NCBI RefSeq assembly: GCF_900107925.1
Contig: NZ_FNUJ01000003.1
Coordinates: 496,001-560,000, forward strand
Source of the DNA: Amycolatopsis pretoriensis
GTDB lineage: Bacteria > Actinomycetota > Actinomycetes > Mycobacteriales > Pseudonocardiaceae
Length of the DNA: 64,000 nt
Reading direction: 5' to 3'
Of the stretch, positions 50,877 through 58,678 are shown piece by piece (positions within the stretch are counted from its first letter, which is position 1; each line of letters starts with the position of its first letter). The position numbers and the translations under genes were made by a program. The notes below the pieces were generated by a model, which worked only from the letters and a program-made list of their open reading frames with translations, had not been told where the DNA came from and did not search any database.

Positions 50877-51346
50877 CGCTTCTTCGGCGTCACCCAGATC
50901 GTGATCGTCCCGGTGACCACGGGCTTGCCGTTCGTGTCCGAAATGGTCACCGGGACGGGCAGTTCGAAGCCCTCGTCGCCGAACTCCGGCAGCTCGGGCA
51001 GCGAGGCGACCGCGCGCAGGCCCGTCTCGGCCTTGGCGACGTACTGGACGTTCATGCCCTTCGGCAGCCAGCGGTGGGTGCCGGGGACGGTCGCCTCGGC
51101 GAGCATGCCCATCGCGATCTCGGCGAGGTTGCAGGCGGCGATCGCGTGGAACGTGCGGATGTGGTTGTAGACACCCCACCACTTCGGCGCGGTGACCTCG
51201 CAGTGACCGGGCCGCAGCTCGCGCACCGACGGCAGGACCGTCCGGAAGTACGGCACGCGCACGCACATCGCGGCGCTGAACAGCTGTTTCCCGCCCGGCT
51301 TGGCGGCCAGCCTGTGCCACAGCGCGAACGTCGGCGTCTCGGACAT
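50873..51346 (-). CDS. DUF4442 hotdog-fold protein, putative thioesterase
   Basis: 157 residues matching the DUF4442 layout: W-G-V-Y-N-H-I-R-T-F-H-A-I-A-A-C-N-L-A-E-I near residue 60 is the hotdog helix with the usual N-H-x-x-T-x-H-A pattern. Acyl-CoA thioester hydrolysis or binding is likely. A clean palindrome (51365-51382) lies 19 bp upstream, so it is probably regulated by a TetR-like protein encoded elsewhere. Confidence 0.82.
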   Translation of the reverse strand: MSETPTFALWHRLAAKPGGKQLFSAAMCVRVPYFRTVLPSVRELRPGHCEVTAPKWWGVYNHIRTFHAIAACNLAEIAMGMLAEATVPGTHRWLPKGMNVQYVAKAETGLRAVASLPELPEFGDEGFELPVPVTISDTNGKPVVTGTITIWVTPKKR

Positions 51347-51364
51347 CGGGGTCTCCTCGAACTA

Positions 51365-51382
51365 AGCTACTGTTCAGTAGCT
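51365..51382. promoter_or_regulatory. orphan palindromic operator
   Basis: AGCTACTGTTCAGTAGCT has perfect 8-bp arms around TT, between the DUF4442 gene and the divergent phosphatase gene. No regulator gene is adjacent. Confidence 0.65.
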
Positions 51383-51416
51383 AAGCAGACGACCGGCCGC
51401 CGGGCAAACCGCCGGA

Positions 51417-51422
51417 TATATT
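51417..51422 (+). promoter_or_regulatory. -10 box of a leaderless phosphatase transcript
   Basis: TATATT ends 7 bp before the GTG at 51430. Confidence 0.55.
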
Positions 51423-51429
51423 CGCCCGT

Positions 51430-52020
51430 GTGGCGAACCGTCTCTTCCTCCTCCGGCACGGCCAGACCGAATGGTCGGTGAACGGGCGGCACACCGGCCG
51501 CACCGACATCCCGCTGACGCCGGCCGGCGAAGGGCAGGCGCTGGCCGCCGGCGGCACGCTCCGGAGCCTGGTCGGCGGACCGTCGCTGGTGCTGTCGAGC
51601 CCGCGGACCCGGGCGCTGCGGACGGCCGCGCTGGCCGGCCTGCGCGTCGACGAGGTCACCGAAGACCTCTCCGAATGGGACTACGGCGAATACGAAGGCA
51701 TCACCACGCCGCAGATCCGCGAAACCGTGCCGGGCTGGACGGTGTGGACCCACCCGATCCCCGGCGGCGAAAGCGCTTCGCAGGTGTCCGACCGCGCGGA
51801 CCGCGTGCTCGCGCGTGCCCGGCGCGACACCGAAGCCGGCGACGTGATCCTGGTCGGCCACGGGCATTTCAGCCGCGTGCTGGTGTCGCGCTGGCTCGGC
51901 CTGCCCGCGACGTCCGGCGTCCACTTCGGACTCGACGCGGCCGGCATCGCGGTGCTCGGCGACGAGCGCGGCGAACCCCAGATCGAACACCTCAACCTGC
52001 CGCCCGCCCTGGAGGACTGA
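51430..52020 (+). CDS. histidine phosphatase family protein
   Basis: 196 residues. The phosphoacceptor motif L-R-H-G-Q-T-E-W is at residues 8-15; the second His is in V-G-H-G-H-F-S-R. It belongs to the phosphoglycerate-mutase-like phosphatases, acting on small phosphate esters. GTG 51430 follows a -10 box directly. The GNAT gene starts 1 bp after its stop, so they form an operon. Confidence 0.9.
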   Translation: MANRLFLLRHGQTEWSVNGRHTGRTDIPLTPAGEGQALAAGGTLRSLVGGPSLVLSSPRTRALRTAALAGLRVDEVTEDLSEWDYGEYEGITTPQIRETVPGWTVWTHPIPGGESASQVSDRADRVLARARRDTEAGDVILVGHGHFSRVLVSRWLGLPATSGVHFGLDAAGIAVLGDERGEPQIEHLNLPPALED

Positions 52021-52021
52021 C

Positions 52022-52504
52022 GTGCCCGACGACCGCATCCGCCGGATCCGCCCCGACGACGTCGAGGCCGCCGTCGGCCTGGCGTACGCGCTGGCCGACT
52101 ACGAGCGCGCCCCGGACGAGTGCCACCTGACCGCCGAGCAGCTGCACGAGGCGCTGTTCGGCGAGGCGCCGAAGCTGTTCGGGCACGTGGCCGAAGTGGA
52201 CGGCGAGATCGCCGGCTTCGCGGTGTGGTTCCTCAACTACTCGACCTGGCGCGGGGTGCACGGGATCTACCTGGAGGACCTGTTCGTCCTGCCGTCGCAC
52301 CGCGGGTCCGGGCTGGGCAAGGCGCTGCTCGCGGCGCTGGCCGCGGAGTGCGTCGAGAAGGGCTACGCGCGGCTCGAGTGGTCGGTGCTGGACTGGAACC
52401 CGGCGACGGAGTTCTACAAGGCACTCGGCGCGGTCCCGATGGACGAGTGGACGGTCAACCGGCTGACCGACGAGCCCCTGAAAGCGCTGGCCGCCCAGGC
52501 TTAG
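52022..52504 (+). CDS. GNAT-family acetyltransferase, polyamine-type
   Basis: 160 residues. The N-terminus R-I-R-R-I-R-P-D-D, L-E-D-L-F-V-L-P-S-H-R-G-S-G-L-G-K-A-L and W-N-P-A-T-E-F-Y-K-A-L-G-A fit the spermidine/diamine acetyltransferase subgroup. GTG 52022 lies 1 bp after the phosphatase stop. The stop shares TTAG (52501-52504) with the convergent membrane-protein gene. Polyamine acetylation is a reasonable but unproven role. Confidence 0.85.
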   Translation: MPDDRIRRIRPDDVEAAVGLAYALADYERAPDECHLTAEQLHEALFGEAPKLFGHVAEVDGEIAGFAVWFLNYSTWRGVHGIYLEDLFVLPSHRGSGLGKALLAALAAECVEKGYARLEWSVLDWNPATEFYKALGAVPMDEWTVNRLTDEPLKALAAQA

Positions 52505-52971
52505 TCCTCTTCGTGGCCTTCGCGCTCGGCGCGGCGGCCGGCGAGACCACCGCGTTCGGCGGCTTCCGTCTCCGTCTCGCCTTCGCGCAGGCCCAGCGCC
52601 CAGGCCCGGGAGGGCCGCGAGAACAGCAGCACCAGCGTGGCGATGCCGAACAGCGCGACCGGCACGCCCCACCCCGGCTCGCCCGACGGGCCGAGCAGGT
52701 ACCAGCCGAGACCGACCACGATCAGCGCGATCACCACGCCCGGCGAGCGCGCCCACGTCTGCCCGAGGACCAGCCCGGCCGAGGCGGCCAGGAAAGCCAG
52801 CGCCACCACGATGAACGTGCCCGACTCGACGTAGACGTTGTTGCCCGGCTGCGCGGGCGTGCCCAGTCCGTTCACCAGCACGACCACCCCGAACACCAGC
52901 AGGGCGAGCGACGGCACCGCGGTGACCGCGCCGGCCCAGCGGACCTCACGGGGAGCGGGCGAGAGCTTCAC
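52501..52971 (-). CDS. small integral membrane protein, unknown function
   Basis: 156 residues with about four transmembrane helices (residues ~13-33, ~50-68, ~72-90, ~100-118) and a charged Glu/Arg-rich cytoplasmic tail ending H-E-E-D. GTG 52971 is chosen because it precedes the first helix directly; the open frame runs further upstream without a signal. No family is recognised. Confidence 0.7.
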   Translation of the reverse strand: MKLSPAPREVRWAGAVTAVPSLALLVFGVVVLVNGLGTPAQPGNNVYVESGTFIVVALAFLAASAGLVLGQTWARSPGVVIALIVVGLGWYLLGPSGEPGWGVPVALFGIATLVLLFSRPSRAWALGLREGETETEAAERGGLAGRRAEREGHEED

Positions 52972-53282
52972 GGCGGGGCCTTCCGGGGGTCCTTTGCGGG
53001 AGCACAGTGGACTCGACCAGGGCGAGTCACCGTGCGTGAGCTGATTCGATCGTATGCCACCCGGTCGGCCGTTTTCCCGGGACCGCCCGGGCGCTGAGAA
53101 TTCAGGAGTCGTCGATGAGCGGGCGGTCGGCCCGGGTGCACTTGTCACGACGAGCGGACACTCGCGCGTGAAGGAGGGCCGCCCGGCACAGGGTCCCGAA
53201 GGTGCTGTTCGTCAGGGTTGCGCCCGTCACCATGCGGGTCCGGAAGGTTCTCGGGCCGCCGGAAGTCACCTACCCTGCGGTG
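52972..53282. other. 311-bp intergenic region
   Basis: Divergent promoters of the membrane protein and the lipid-kinase gene. TACCCT (53271-53276) is a -10 box 6 bp from GTG 53283. A possible 18-codon frame at 53115-53171 is not convincing. Confidence 0.5.
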
Positions 53283-54209
53283 GTGCGCGCAATCCTCGTC
53301 GTGAACCCCCAGGCCACCTCGACCACCGCCGGTGGCCGGGACGTCCTGGCGCACGCCCTGGCCAGCCAGGTGAAGCTCGACGTGGTCGAAACGGACTACC
53401 GCGGCCACGCGATGGCCGTCGCGCGCTCGGCCGCGCGGGACGACATCGACCTGGTCGTGGCGCACGGCGGCGACGGCACGGTCAACGAGGTCGTCAACGG
53501 CCTGCTGGCCGACGCGGACGGCGATCCCACGCAGATCGGGCGCGTTCCCGCTCTCGGTGTCGTGCCCGGCGGTTCGGCCAACGTCTTCGCGCGCGCCCTC
53601 GGCATCTCGTCCGACCCCGTCGAAGCGACCCACCAGCTGCTGCACGCGCTGGAGAACGACCGCTCGCGCCGGGTCGGCCTCGGCCTGGCCGACGGGCACT
53701 GGTTCACCTTCAACTCCGGGCTCGGCTGGGACGCCGACGTCGTCGGCCGCGTGGCGAAGCGCCGCGGCAAGCAGACGACCGCGGGCCTCTACATGAGGGC
53801 CGCCGTCCGCTCGTACTTCCGGCCGCCGCTGGGCCGGCCCGCCCTCACCATCCGCGTCCCGGGTGAGGACCCCGTCGAGGCGCTGACCGCTTTCGTGTCC
53901 AACACCGATCCGTGGAGCTACCTGGGCGAGCGTCCGGTGCACCTCAACCCGGGTTGCTCGTTCGAGACGGGATTGGGCCTGTTCGCGTTGAACGGTCTCG
54001 GGTTGCCGACGGTGTTCAAGCATGTACGCCGCGCTTTGGCTACGAAGAGCAACCAAAAAGGGAAACGTCTCGTGCGTCACGACGACGTGCCGATGATCCG
54101 CATCGATGCAGCTGAACCGGTAAACTTCCAGGTGGACGGCGACCTCGTCGGCCAGCGGACCAGGGTGGAATTCTTCAGCGTCCCGAACGCACTCACGGTA
54201 ATCGTGTGA
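53283..54209 (+). CDS. diacylglycerol/lipid kinase family protein
   Basis: 308 residues. The N-terminus R-A-I-L-V-V-N-P-Q-A-T-S is the family start; the catalytic loop is A-H-G-G-D-G-T-V-N-E-V near residue 62 and G-V-V-P-G-G-S-A-N near 95. It should phosphorylate a lipid or long-chain base with ATP. GTG 53283 (or 53280) follows TACCCT and is probably leaderless; an upstream in-frame ATG at 53232 would add residues outside the fold. Confidence 0.87.
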   Translation: MRAILVVNPQATSTTAGGRDVLAHALASQVKLDVVETDYRGHAMAVARSAARDDIDLVVAHGGDGTVNEVVNGLLADADGDPTQIGRVPALGVVPGGSANVFARALGISSDPVEATHQLLHALENDRSRRVGLGLADGHWFTFNSGLGWDADVVGRVAKRRGKQTTAGLYMRAAVRSYFRPPLGRPALTIRVPGEDPVEALTAFVSNTDPWSYLGERPVHLNPGCSFETGLGLFALNGLGLPTVFKHVRRALATKSNQKGKRLVRHDDVPMIRIDAAEPVNFQVDGDLVGQRTRVEFFSVPNALTVIV

Positions 54210-54394
54210 CGACGGGACCGCTGATCGCCTGCGGCAAAGTGCAATCTGCCGTTCGTCGACGCAGAACCCCCACTCACCGCATCAGCCTTCCCTTCGGGTG
54301 GCTGCTTCGGAGAGAAACCGCAGGTCAGACGTGTCGCTCGGCCGGGTGAGCTGACTCACCGATCTTCCGAAAACCCTTGTCGAAAGCGGTGCTT

Positions 54395-54410
54395 CGTGAA
54401 AGCATTCACA
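54395..54410. promoter_or_regulatory. CRP-type site upstream of whiB1
   Basis: CGTGAAAGCATTCACA fits GTGA-N6-TCAC and the mycobacterial CRP pattern NGTGNNANNNNNCACA exactly. It lies 74 bp upstream of the whiB1 start codon. Confidence 0.6.
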
Positions 54411-54484
54411 AGCACCCGAGAACACGACCGCCATTGACGACTGTGGCGCGGCCCTCCCGCGCCATGTGTAAGGAGCTCACGAAC

Positions 54485-54739
54485 ATGGACTGGCGCCACG
54501 ACGCGGCCTGCCGAGACGAGGACCCCGAGCTGTTCTTCCCGGTGGGAACCAGCGGTCCGGCTCTGTCGCAGGTAGCTCAGGCGAAGGCCGTGTGCCACCG
54601 CTGCCCCTCCGCTTCCGACTGCTTGGCCTGGGCTCTGGCCAGCGGCCAGGACGCCGGCGTGTGGGGCGGCATGAGCGAGGACGAGCGACGCGCGCTCAAG
54701 CGCCGCCGTACGCACATCGGCACGCGTACCAACGCCTGA
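54485..54739 (+). CDS. whiB1: WhiB1 iron-sulfur transcriptional regulator
   Basis: 84 residues, the same length as M. tuberculosis WhiB1. Cluster-binding Cys at 9, 37, 40 and 46, then G-V-W-G-G at 58-62 and a basic DNA-binding tail. The 4Fe-4S protein reacts with nitric oxide and partners the main sigma factor in mycobacteria. ATG 54485 has AAGGAG upstream; a longer frame back to 54377 is not needed. Its position beside pdtaS matches the mycobacterial order. Confidence 0.93.
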   Translation: MDWRHDAACRDEDPELFFPVGTSGPALSQVAQAKAVCHRCPSASDCLAWALASGQDAGVWGGMSEDERRALKRRRTHIGTRTNA

Positions 54740-55078
54740 CGTTTCTCAGCAACACAGTTCTAAAGCAGTACAGCTACACCAGAACCGCGGCGGAATCCTC
54801 CCGGCGGAGCACTGCTGTGCCCACTTCGTCTGGGGTGATACCTACCCGGTTCGAGCTTAACAACCGAGGCGAAACCACCTGACGACGGGTGTGCTGAAAC
54901 CTCACCAGGACTTCAAGTCCTCCCGCAAAACGTTGAACGGCCCGGCACCGGGATAGTGGGTGCCGGGCCTTCAGCGTGTGTCCCTCCAAGCGATCCGCAC
55001 CCGATCGCTTCCGCTGCACCGGATATGCCCGGCGGTGATCGAGTCCAAACGCGACAGTGCGGAGGCGGACCGAAAGAG
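54740..55078. other. 339-bp intergenic region after whiB1
   Basis: No gene or RNA is supported. It holds the palindrome GGACTTCAAGTCC near 54908-54920 and the terminator at 54939-54969 between convergent genes. A weak minus-strand frame (54774-55019) is rejected. Confidence 0.55.
54939..54969. terminator. terminator between whiB1 and pdtaS
   Basis: 11-bp perfect arms GGCCCGGCACC (54939-54949) and GGTGCCGGGCC (54959-54969) with a 9-nt loop. Confidence 0.75.
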
Positions 55079-56599
55079 CTAAAGCCGCCGCGACAGCGGG
55101 ATGCGCAGAGCGGCTTCCGTCCCCGTCACGCGCGGCGAAGACGTCTCCGCGTGCACCTTCCGCAGCGAAAGCGACCCGCGCAGCTCGGACTCCACCAGCG
55201 TCCGCACGATCTGCAGGCCCAGCCCGTCCGAGCGCTCCAGCGAGAACCCCGCCGGCAGGCCGCGCCCGTTGTCGCGGATCACGACGTCCAGCCAGCGGGC
55301 CGACCGCTCCACCACCAGCTCGACCTTGCCCGACCGGCCCGCCGGGAACGCGTGCTCGACCGCGTTCTGCACCAGCTCGGCCAGGACCATTACCAGCGGC
55401 GTCGCGATCTCCGCGACCACCACCCCGAACGAGCCCTTGCGGGTCAGCCCGACCTGCGACTCCGCCGTCGCGACCTCGCCGACCATCGGCAGCACGTTGT
55501 CGAGCAGCTTGTCGAGGTCGACGCGCTCGTCCACCGAGATGGACAGCGCCTCGTGCACCAGCGCGATCGACGTCACGCGGCGCACCGACTCCGCCAGTGC
55601 GAGCCGGGCCTCCTCCGACGTCGTCCGCCGGGACTGCAGGCGCAGCAGCGCCGCCACCGTCTGCAGGTTGTTCTTCACCCGGTGGTGGATCTCACGGATC
55701 GTCGCGTCCTTCGACAGCAGCGCGCGGTCACGACGTTTGACCTCGGTGACGTCGCGGACCAGCACCAGCGCGCCCGCCGCCTGTCCGGCCGGCCGCAGCG
55801 GCAGCGCGCGGAACAGCACCACCGCGCCGCGGCGCGAATCGGCCTCCGTGCGGCTCGACGGCTTCCCGTCGAGGGCCTCGATGATCCGGTGGGACACCTC
55901 GGTCGCGTCGAACGGGTCGCGGATCAGCGACCGCGTCAGCGGCGCCAGGCGCGTGCCCACCAGGTCGGACTCGTGCCCCATCCGGTGGTACGCGGACAAC
56001 CCGTTCGGGCTCGCGAACACCACGGTGCCGCTCGAGTCGAGCCGGATCAGGCCGTCACCCACCCGCGGGGACGTGTGCGTGTCAGTCGCGTTGCTGCCGT
56101 TCGGCGGGAACGTGCCGTCGACGATCATCTGGCACAGGTCGCCCGCGCTGCCCAGGTACGCGATCTCCAGCGGCGACGGCACGCGCGGCGCGGCGAGGTT
56201 CGTCTCGCGGCTCATCACGGCGATAACGGTGTCGTGGAAGCGCACCGGGATCGCCTCACGCCGCATCGGCAGGTCGCGGTACCAGTGCGGGTCCTCTTCG
56301 CGGCAGATCCGCACCTCGCGCATGGCCTTGGCCAGCTGCGGGTGCTCCTCCACCGTGAACCGCGTGCCGACGACGTCCTCCGGGTGCGCGGTCGGCGCCG
56401 TCGTCGGCCGCGCGTGCGCGACGCAGACGAAGTCGCCACCGTCGGGCTGCAGCTCCTCGGTCACCGGGACCCAGAGCAGGAAGTCCGCGAACGACAGGTC
56501 GGCCAGCAGCTGCCACTCCGCGACGACGGTCTGCAGGTGGTCCGCCGCCTCCCCGGGGAGGCCGGTGTTGTCGGCGAGCAGTTCGGCGAGCGTGGACAC
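55079..56599 (-). CDS. pdtaS: PdtaS-type cytosolic sensor histidine kinase
   Basis: 506 residues without membrane helices: an N-terminal GAF domain (~1-150), a PAS domain (~175-290) and a HisKA_2/HWE-type kinase. The phosphoacceptor is in R-E-I-H-H-R-V-K-N-N-L-Q-T, and the ATPase has E-L-V-Q-N-A-V-E-H-A and D-N-G-R-G-L. In mycobacteria PdtaS signals to the RNA-binding antiterminator PdtaR; its neighbours there (whiB1, TB7.3, rshA, sigH) are the same as here. It lies 2 bp after the biotinyl-protein gene, so they are cotranscribed. Confidence 0.92.
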   Translation of the reverse strand: MSTLAELLADNTGLPGEAADHLQTVVAEWQLLADLSFADFLLWVPVTEELQPDGGDFVCVAHARPTTAPTAHPEDVVGTRFTVEEHPQLAKAMREVRICREEDPHWYRDLPMRREAIPVRFHDTVIAVMSRETNLAAPRVPSPLEIAYLGSAGDLCQMIVDGTFPPNGSNATDTHTSPRVGDGLIRLDSSGTVVFASPNGLSAYHRMGHESDLVGTRLAPLTRSLIRDPFDATEVSHRIIEALDGKPSSRTEADSRRGAVVLFRALPLRPAGQAAGALVLVRDVTEVKRRDRALLSKDATIREIHHRVKNNLQTVAALLRLQSRRTTSEEARLALAESVRRVTSIALVHEALSISVDERVDLDKLLDNVLPMVGEVATAESQVGLTRKGSFGVVVAEIATPLVMVLAELVQNAVEHAFPAGRSGKVELVVERSARWLDVVIRDNGRGLPAGFSLERSDGLGLQIVRTLVESELRGSLSLRKVHAETSSPRVTGTEAALRIPLSRRL

Positions 56600-56601
56600 G
56601 G

Positions 56602-56814
56602 TTACTCGACCGTCCCGAGGACGTCACCCTGCTGGACCCGGTCACCCTTCGCGACGACGAGGCTGGTCAGCGTGCCCGCCTTCTCGCTCACGGCGGGCAG
56701 CTCCATCTTCATCGACTCCAGGATCAGCACGGTGTCCCCCGCGGCCAGCGCGGCGCCCGGCTCCGCGACGACCTCCAGCACGGTGCCGACCATTTCGGCC
56801 CTGATCTCGGCCAT
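56602..56814 (-). CDS. small biotinylated protein (TB7.3-like)
   Basis: 70 residues forming a single biotin/lipoyl-attachment domain, with the biotinylated Lys in L-E-S-M-K-M-E-L. The M. tuberculosis homolog TB7.3 has nearly the same length and place. It probably acts as a free biotin carrier for acyl-CoA carboxylases. ATG 56814 (M-A-E-I-R-A-E-M) with GAGGGG-like ribosome site; upstream in-frame ATG codons would add an unrelated stretch. Confidence 0.9.
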   Translation of the reverse strand: MAEIRAEMVGTVLEVVAEPGAALAAGDTVLILESMKMELPAVSEKAGTLTSLVVAKGDRVQQGDVLGTVE

Positions 56815-56915
56815 CCGGCACCCCTCCTCGCGCTCGCCCGGCCACCCCATCCAACCAGAACGGGACGTCATGACACACTTGAGAGGTTGACCAGCTTTGA
56901 CGACGAGGAGTGAAC

Positions 56916-56990
56916 ATGTCGAAGCGCGCCCGCAAGCGTCGCAGCCGGAAGAAGAACGCCGCGAACCACGGCGGCAAGCCCAACTCCTGA
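56916..56990 (+). CDS. ribosomal protein bL37 (24 residues)
   Basis: The peptide M-S-K-R-A-R-K-R-R-S-R-K-K-N-A-A-N-H-G-G ... K-P-N-S has the basic head and the A-N-H-G-x-x-P-N tail of bL37, a tiny large-subunit protein first seen in mycobacterial ribosome structures. ATG 56916 has GAGGAG (56905-56910) at ideal spacing, and a strong terminator follows at 57009. It is divergent from the biotinyl-protein gene. It is easily missed because of its length. Confidence 0.88.
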   Translation: MSKRARKRRSRKKNAANHGGKPNS

Positions 56991-57008
56991 GCCGGCGCCG
57001 GCACGCAA

Positions 57009-57038
57009 AAGGCCCCCGCGCACCTGCGCGGGGGCCTT
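57009..57038. terminator. terminator between bL37 and rsrA
   Basis: 14-bp perfect stem (57009-57022 with 57025-57038) closed by only CC, flanked by A and T runs on the two sides; works in both directions for the convergent genes. Confidence 0.85.
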
Positions 57039-57053
57039 CGTCGTGCTCAGGCG

Positions 57054-57374
57054 CTATTCGGACCGCTGCTCGAGGGTGATCTCGGTGCGTTCGACGGTGA
57101 CGCCGCCGCGCGTGGCGACGGTCTGGCGGATCGACGCGCGCAGCCGGCTCTTCAGCTCGGCCGGGGCGTGGTCACCGCCGCACTTGCGGGCCAGCAGCTG
57201 CTTGATGTGCTCGTCGATGCCGTACTCCTCGAGGCACGGCGGGCAGTCCTCGATGTGGGCGCGCAGCGCGGCGTCGCGCTCGGGGCTGCACTCGCGGTCG
57301 AGGAGCAGGTAGATGTCGGCGAGTGCCTCCTCGCAGCGGACCTTGTCCGACGAGCCCTCGCACATGTCGCTCAT
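57054..57374 (-). CDS. rsrA: mycothiol-system anti-sigma factor (RsrA/RshA)
   Basis: 106 residues, zinc-binding anti-sigma domain with H40-x3-C44-x2-C47 and an extra Cys at 14, the redox switch of RsrA. Oxidation by disulfide stress releases zinc and the bound sigma factor. ATG 57374 overlaps the sigR stop (ATGA), so both are made together. It lies in the sigH-rshA position known from mycobacteria. Confidence 0.93.
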   Translation of the reverse strand: MSDMCEGSSDKVRCEEALADIYLLLDRECSPERDAALRAHIEDCPPCLEEYGIDEHIKQLLARKCGGDHAPAELKSRLRASIRQTVATRGGVTVERTEITLEQRSE

Positions 57375-57994
57375 CGCCCCGCCACCTCCTCCTGGGCACC
57401 CCGGACGAACCCGCGCTCGCGGGCGACGTCGGCGAGCAGGTCGCGCAGCTGGGCGCGGCCGCGGTGCAGGCGGGACATCACGGTGCCGATGGGCGTGTCC
57501 ATGATCTCGGCGATCTCCTTGTACGCGAAGCCCTCCACGTCGGCCAGGTAGACGGCCAGCCGGAACTCCTCGGGCAGCTTCTGCAGGGCGGCCTTGACGT
57601 CGGTGTCGGGCAGGTTGTCCATCGCCTCGACCTCGGCCGAACGCAGCCCGCTGGAGGTGTGGCTCTCCGCCTTGGCGATCTGCCAGTCGGTGATCTCCTC
57701 GGTGGGCTGCTGCACCGGCTGGCGCTGCCGCTTGCGGTAACCGTTGATGTAGGTGTTGGTGAGGATGCGGTACATCCACGCCTTGAGGTTCGTGCCCGCC
57801 TTGAAGGAGGCGAAAGCCGCGTACGCCTTCAGGTAGGTCTCCTGGACCAGGTCCTCGGCATCGGCGGGGTTGCGCGTCATCCGCATCGCGGCCGAGTACA
57901 GCTGGTCGAGCAGCGGCATGGCGTCCCGCTCGAAGCGCTCGGCGCGCTCGGCTTCGGTCGCTTCTTCCGGCGCTGAGTTCTGCGTGCTCGGCAA
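57371..57994 (-). CDS. sigR: SigR/SigH-type ECF sigma factor
   Basis: About 207 residues. Region 2 has [15 protein letters not shown] and region 4 has [28 protein letters not shown]. It controls the thiol-oxidative stress response. TTG 57994 (M-P-S-T-Q-N-S) with GGGAAGGGAA upstream is the likely normal start. The frame continues open to GTG 58138, which lies at the expected start site of an SigR promoter, so a form with 48 extra residues may also be made. Confidence 0.9.
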   Translation of the reverse strand: MPSTQNSAPEEATEAERAERFERDAMPLLDQLYSAAMRMTRNPADAEDLVQETYLKAYAAFASFKAGTNLKAWMYRILTNTYINGYRKRQRQPVQQPTEEITDWQIAKAESHTSSGLRSAEVEAMDNLPDTDVKAALQKLPEEFRLAVYLADVEGFAYKEIAEIMDTPIGTVMSRLHRGRAQLRDLLADVARERGFVRGAQEEVAGR

Positions 57995-58146
57995 ACCGTT
58001 CCCTTCCCGCTCGGCGTCGATGCGCGTACGCGCATACGGCGGACCCGAGTTTACGCGGGGGCCGGGCACACCGCGGTTCGCCGGTGCCTCAGGGCGGCGG
58101 CGGCTGCGAGAGCGTGTGGTGGCGAGGGTTGTGGTCACGCCCCGTA

Positions 58147-58174
58147 CAACCGATCGGGTCACGCGGGCATTCCC
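58147..58174 (-). promoter_or_regulatory. SigR-dependent autoregulatory promoter
   Basis: On the minus strand GGGAAT (58174-58169), an 18-bp spacer and GTTG (58150-58147) match the SigR/SigH consensus GGAAT-N18-GTT exactly. The start site should fall near 58140, within a few bases of GTG 58138. Confidence 0.85.
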
Positions 58175-58187
58175 TAGACTCCGCCGC

Positions 58188-58667
58188 ATGGCTGGCAAGG
58201 GCACCCCGGCGACGGCGTTGCTGGGGAAGCAGAAGGTGGCGCACGAGCTGCACGCGTACGACCACGACCCGCGCGCGGAGTCGTACGGGCTGGAGGCGGT
58301 GGAGGCGCTCGGGCTGGACCGGTCCCGCGTGTTCAAGACGCTGGTCGCGGAGGTGGACGGCCGGTTGGTGGTGGGCGTGGTCCCGGTCACGGGCCAGCTG
58401 GACTTGAAGGCGCTGGCGGCCGCGGCGGGCGGCAAGAAGGCGAAGATGGCCGACCCGGCGGCGGCGCAGCGGGCTACCGGTTACGTGCTGGGCGGGATCT
58501 CGCCGTTGGGGCACCGGAGCAGACTGCCGGTGGTGGTCGACGAGACAGCGTATTCATTCGATACAGTGTATTGCTCAGCGGGACGTCGTGGCCTGGAAGT
58601 GGAGCTGGCCCCCGCGGACCTGATCCGGCTGACCAACGCGGTCGTGGCGCCGATCGCGGCCCCCTGA
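58188..58667 (+). CDS. ybaK: Cys-tRNA(Pro) deacylase YbaK
   Basis: 159 residues, YbaK/EbsC type. Family marks are V-F-K-T-L-V near residue 46, G-K-K-A-K-M-A-D near 85 and [11 protein letters not shown] near 103. It clears mischarged Cys-tRNA(Pro). TAGACT (58175-58180) ends 7 bp before ATG 58188, so it is leaderless and its promoter overlaps the sigR promoter. Near its 3' end two operator-like palindromes appear (58542-58572). Confidence 0.92.
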   Translation: MAGKGTPATALLGKQKVAHELHAYDHDPRAESYGLEAVEALGLDRSRVFKTLVAEVDGRLVVGVVPVTGQLDLKALAAAAGGKKAKMADPAAAQRATGYVLGGISPLGHRSRLPVVVDETAYSFDTVYCSAGRRGLEVELAPADLIRLTNAVVAPIAAP

Positions 58668-58678
58668 GCCAGGCCGGC

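Noticed and set aside
53115..53171. 18-codon frame with an AGGAG-like ribosome site upstream of the lipid-kinase gene
   Set aside because: The peptide is basic and non-conserved in appearance, with no leader-peptide logic (no run of a regulatory amino acid) and no attenuator.
54774..55019. 81-residue minus-strand frame after whiB1
   Set aside because: It crosses the terminator at 54939-54969, has no ribosome site and no recognisable domain.
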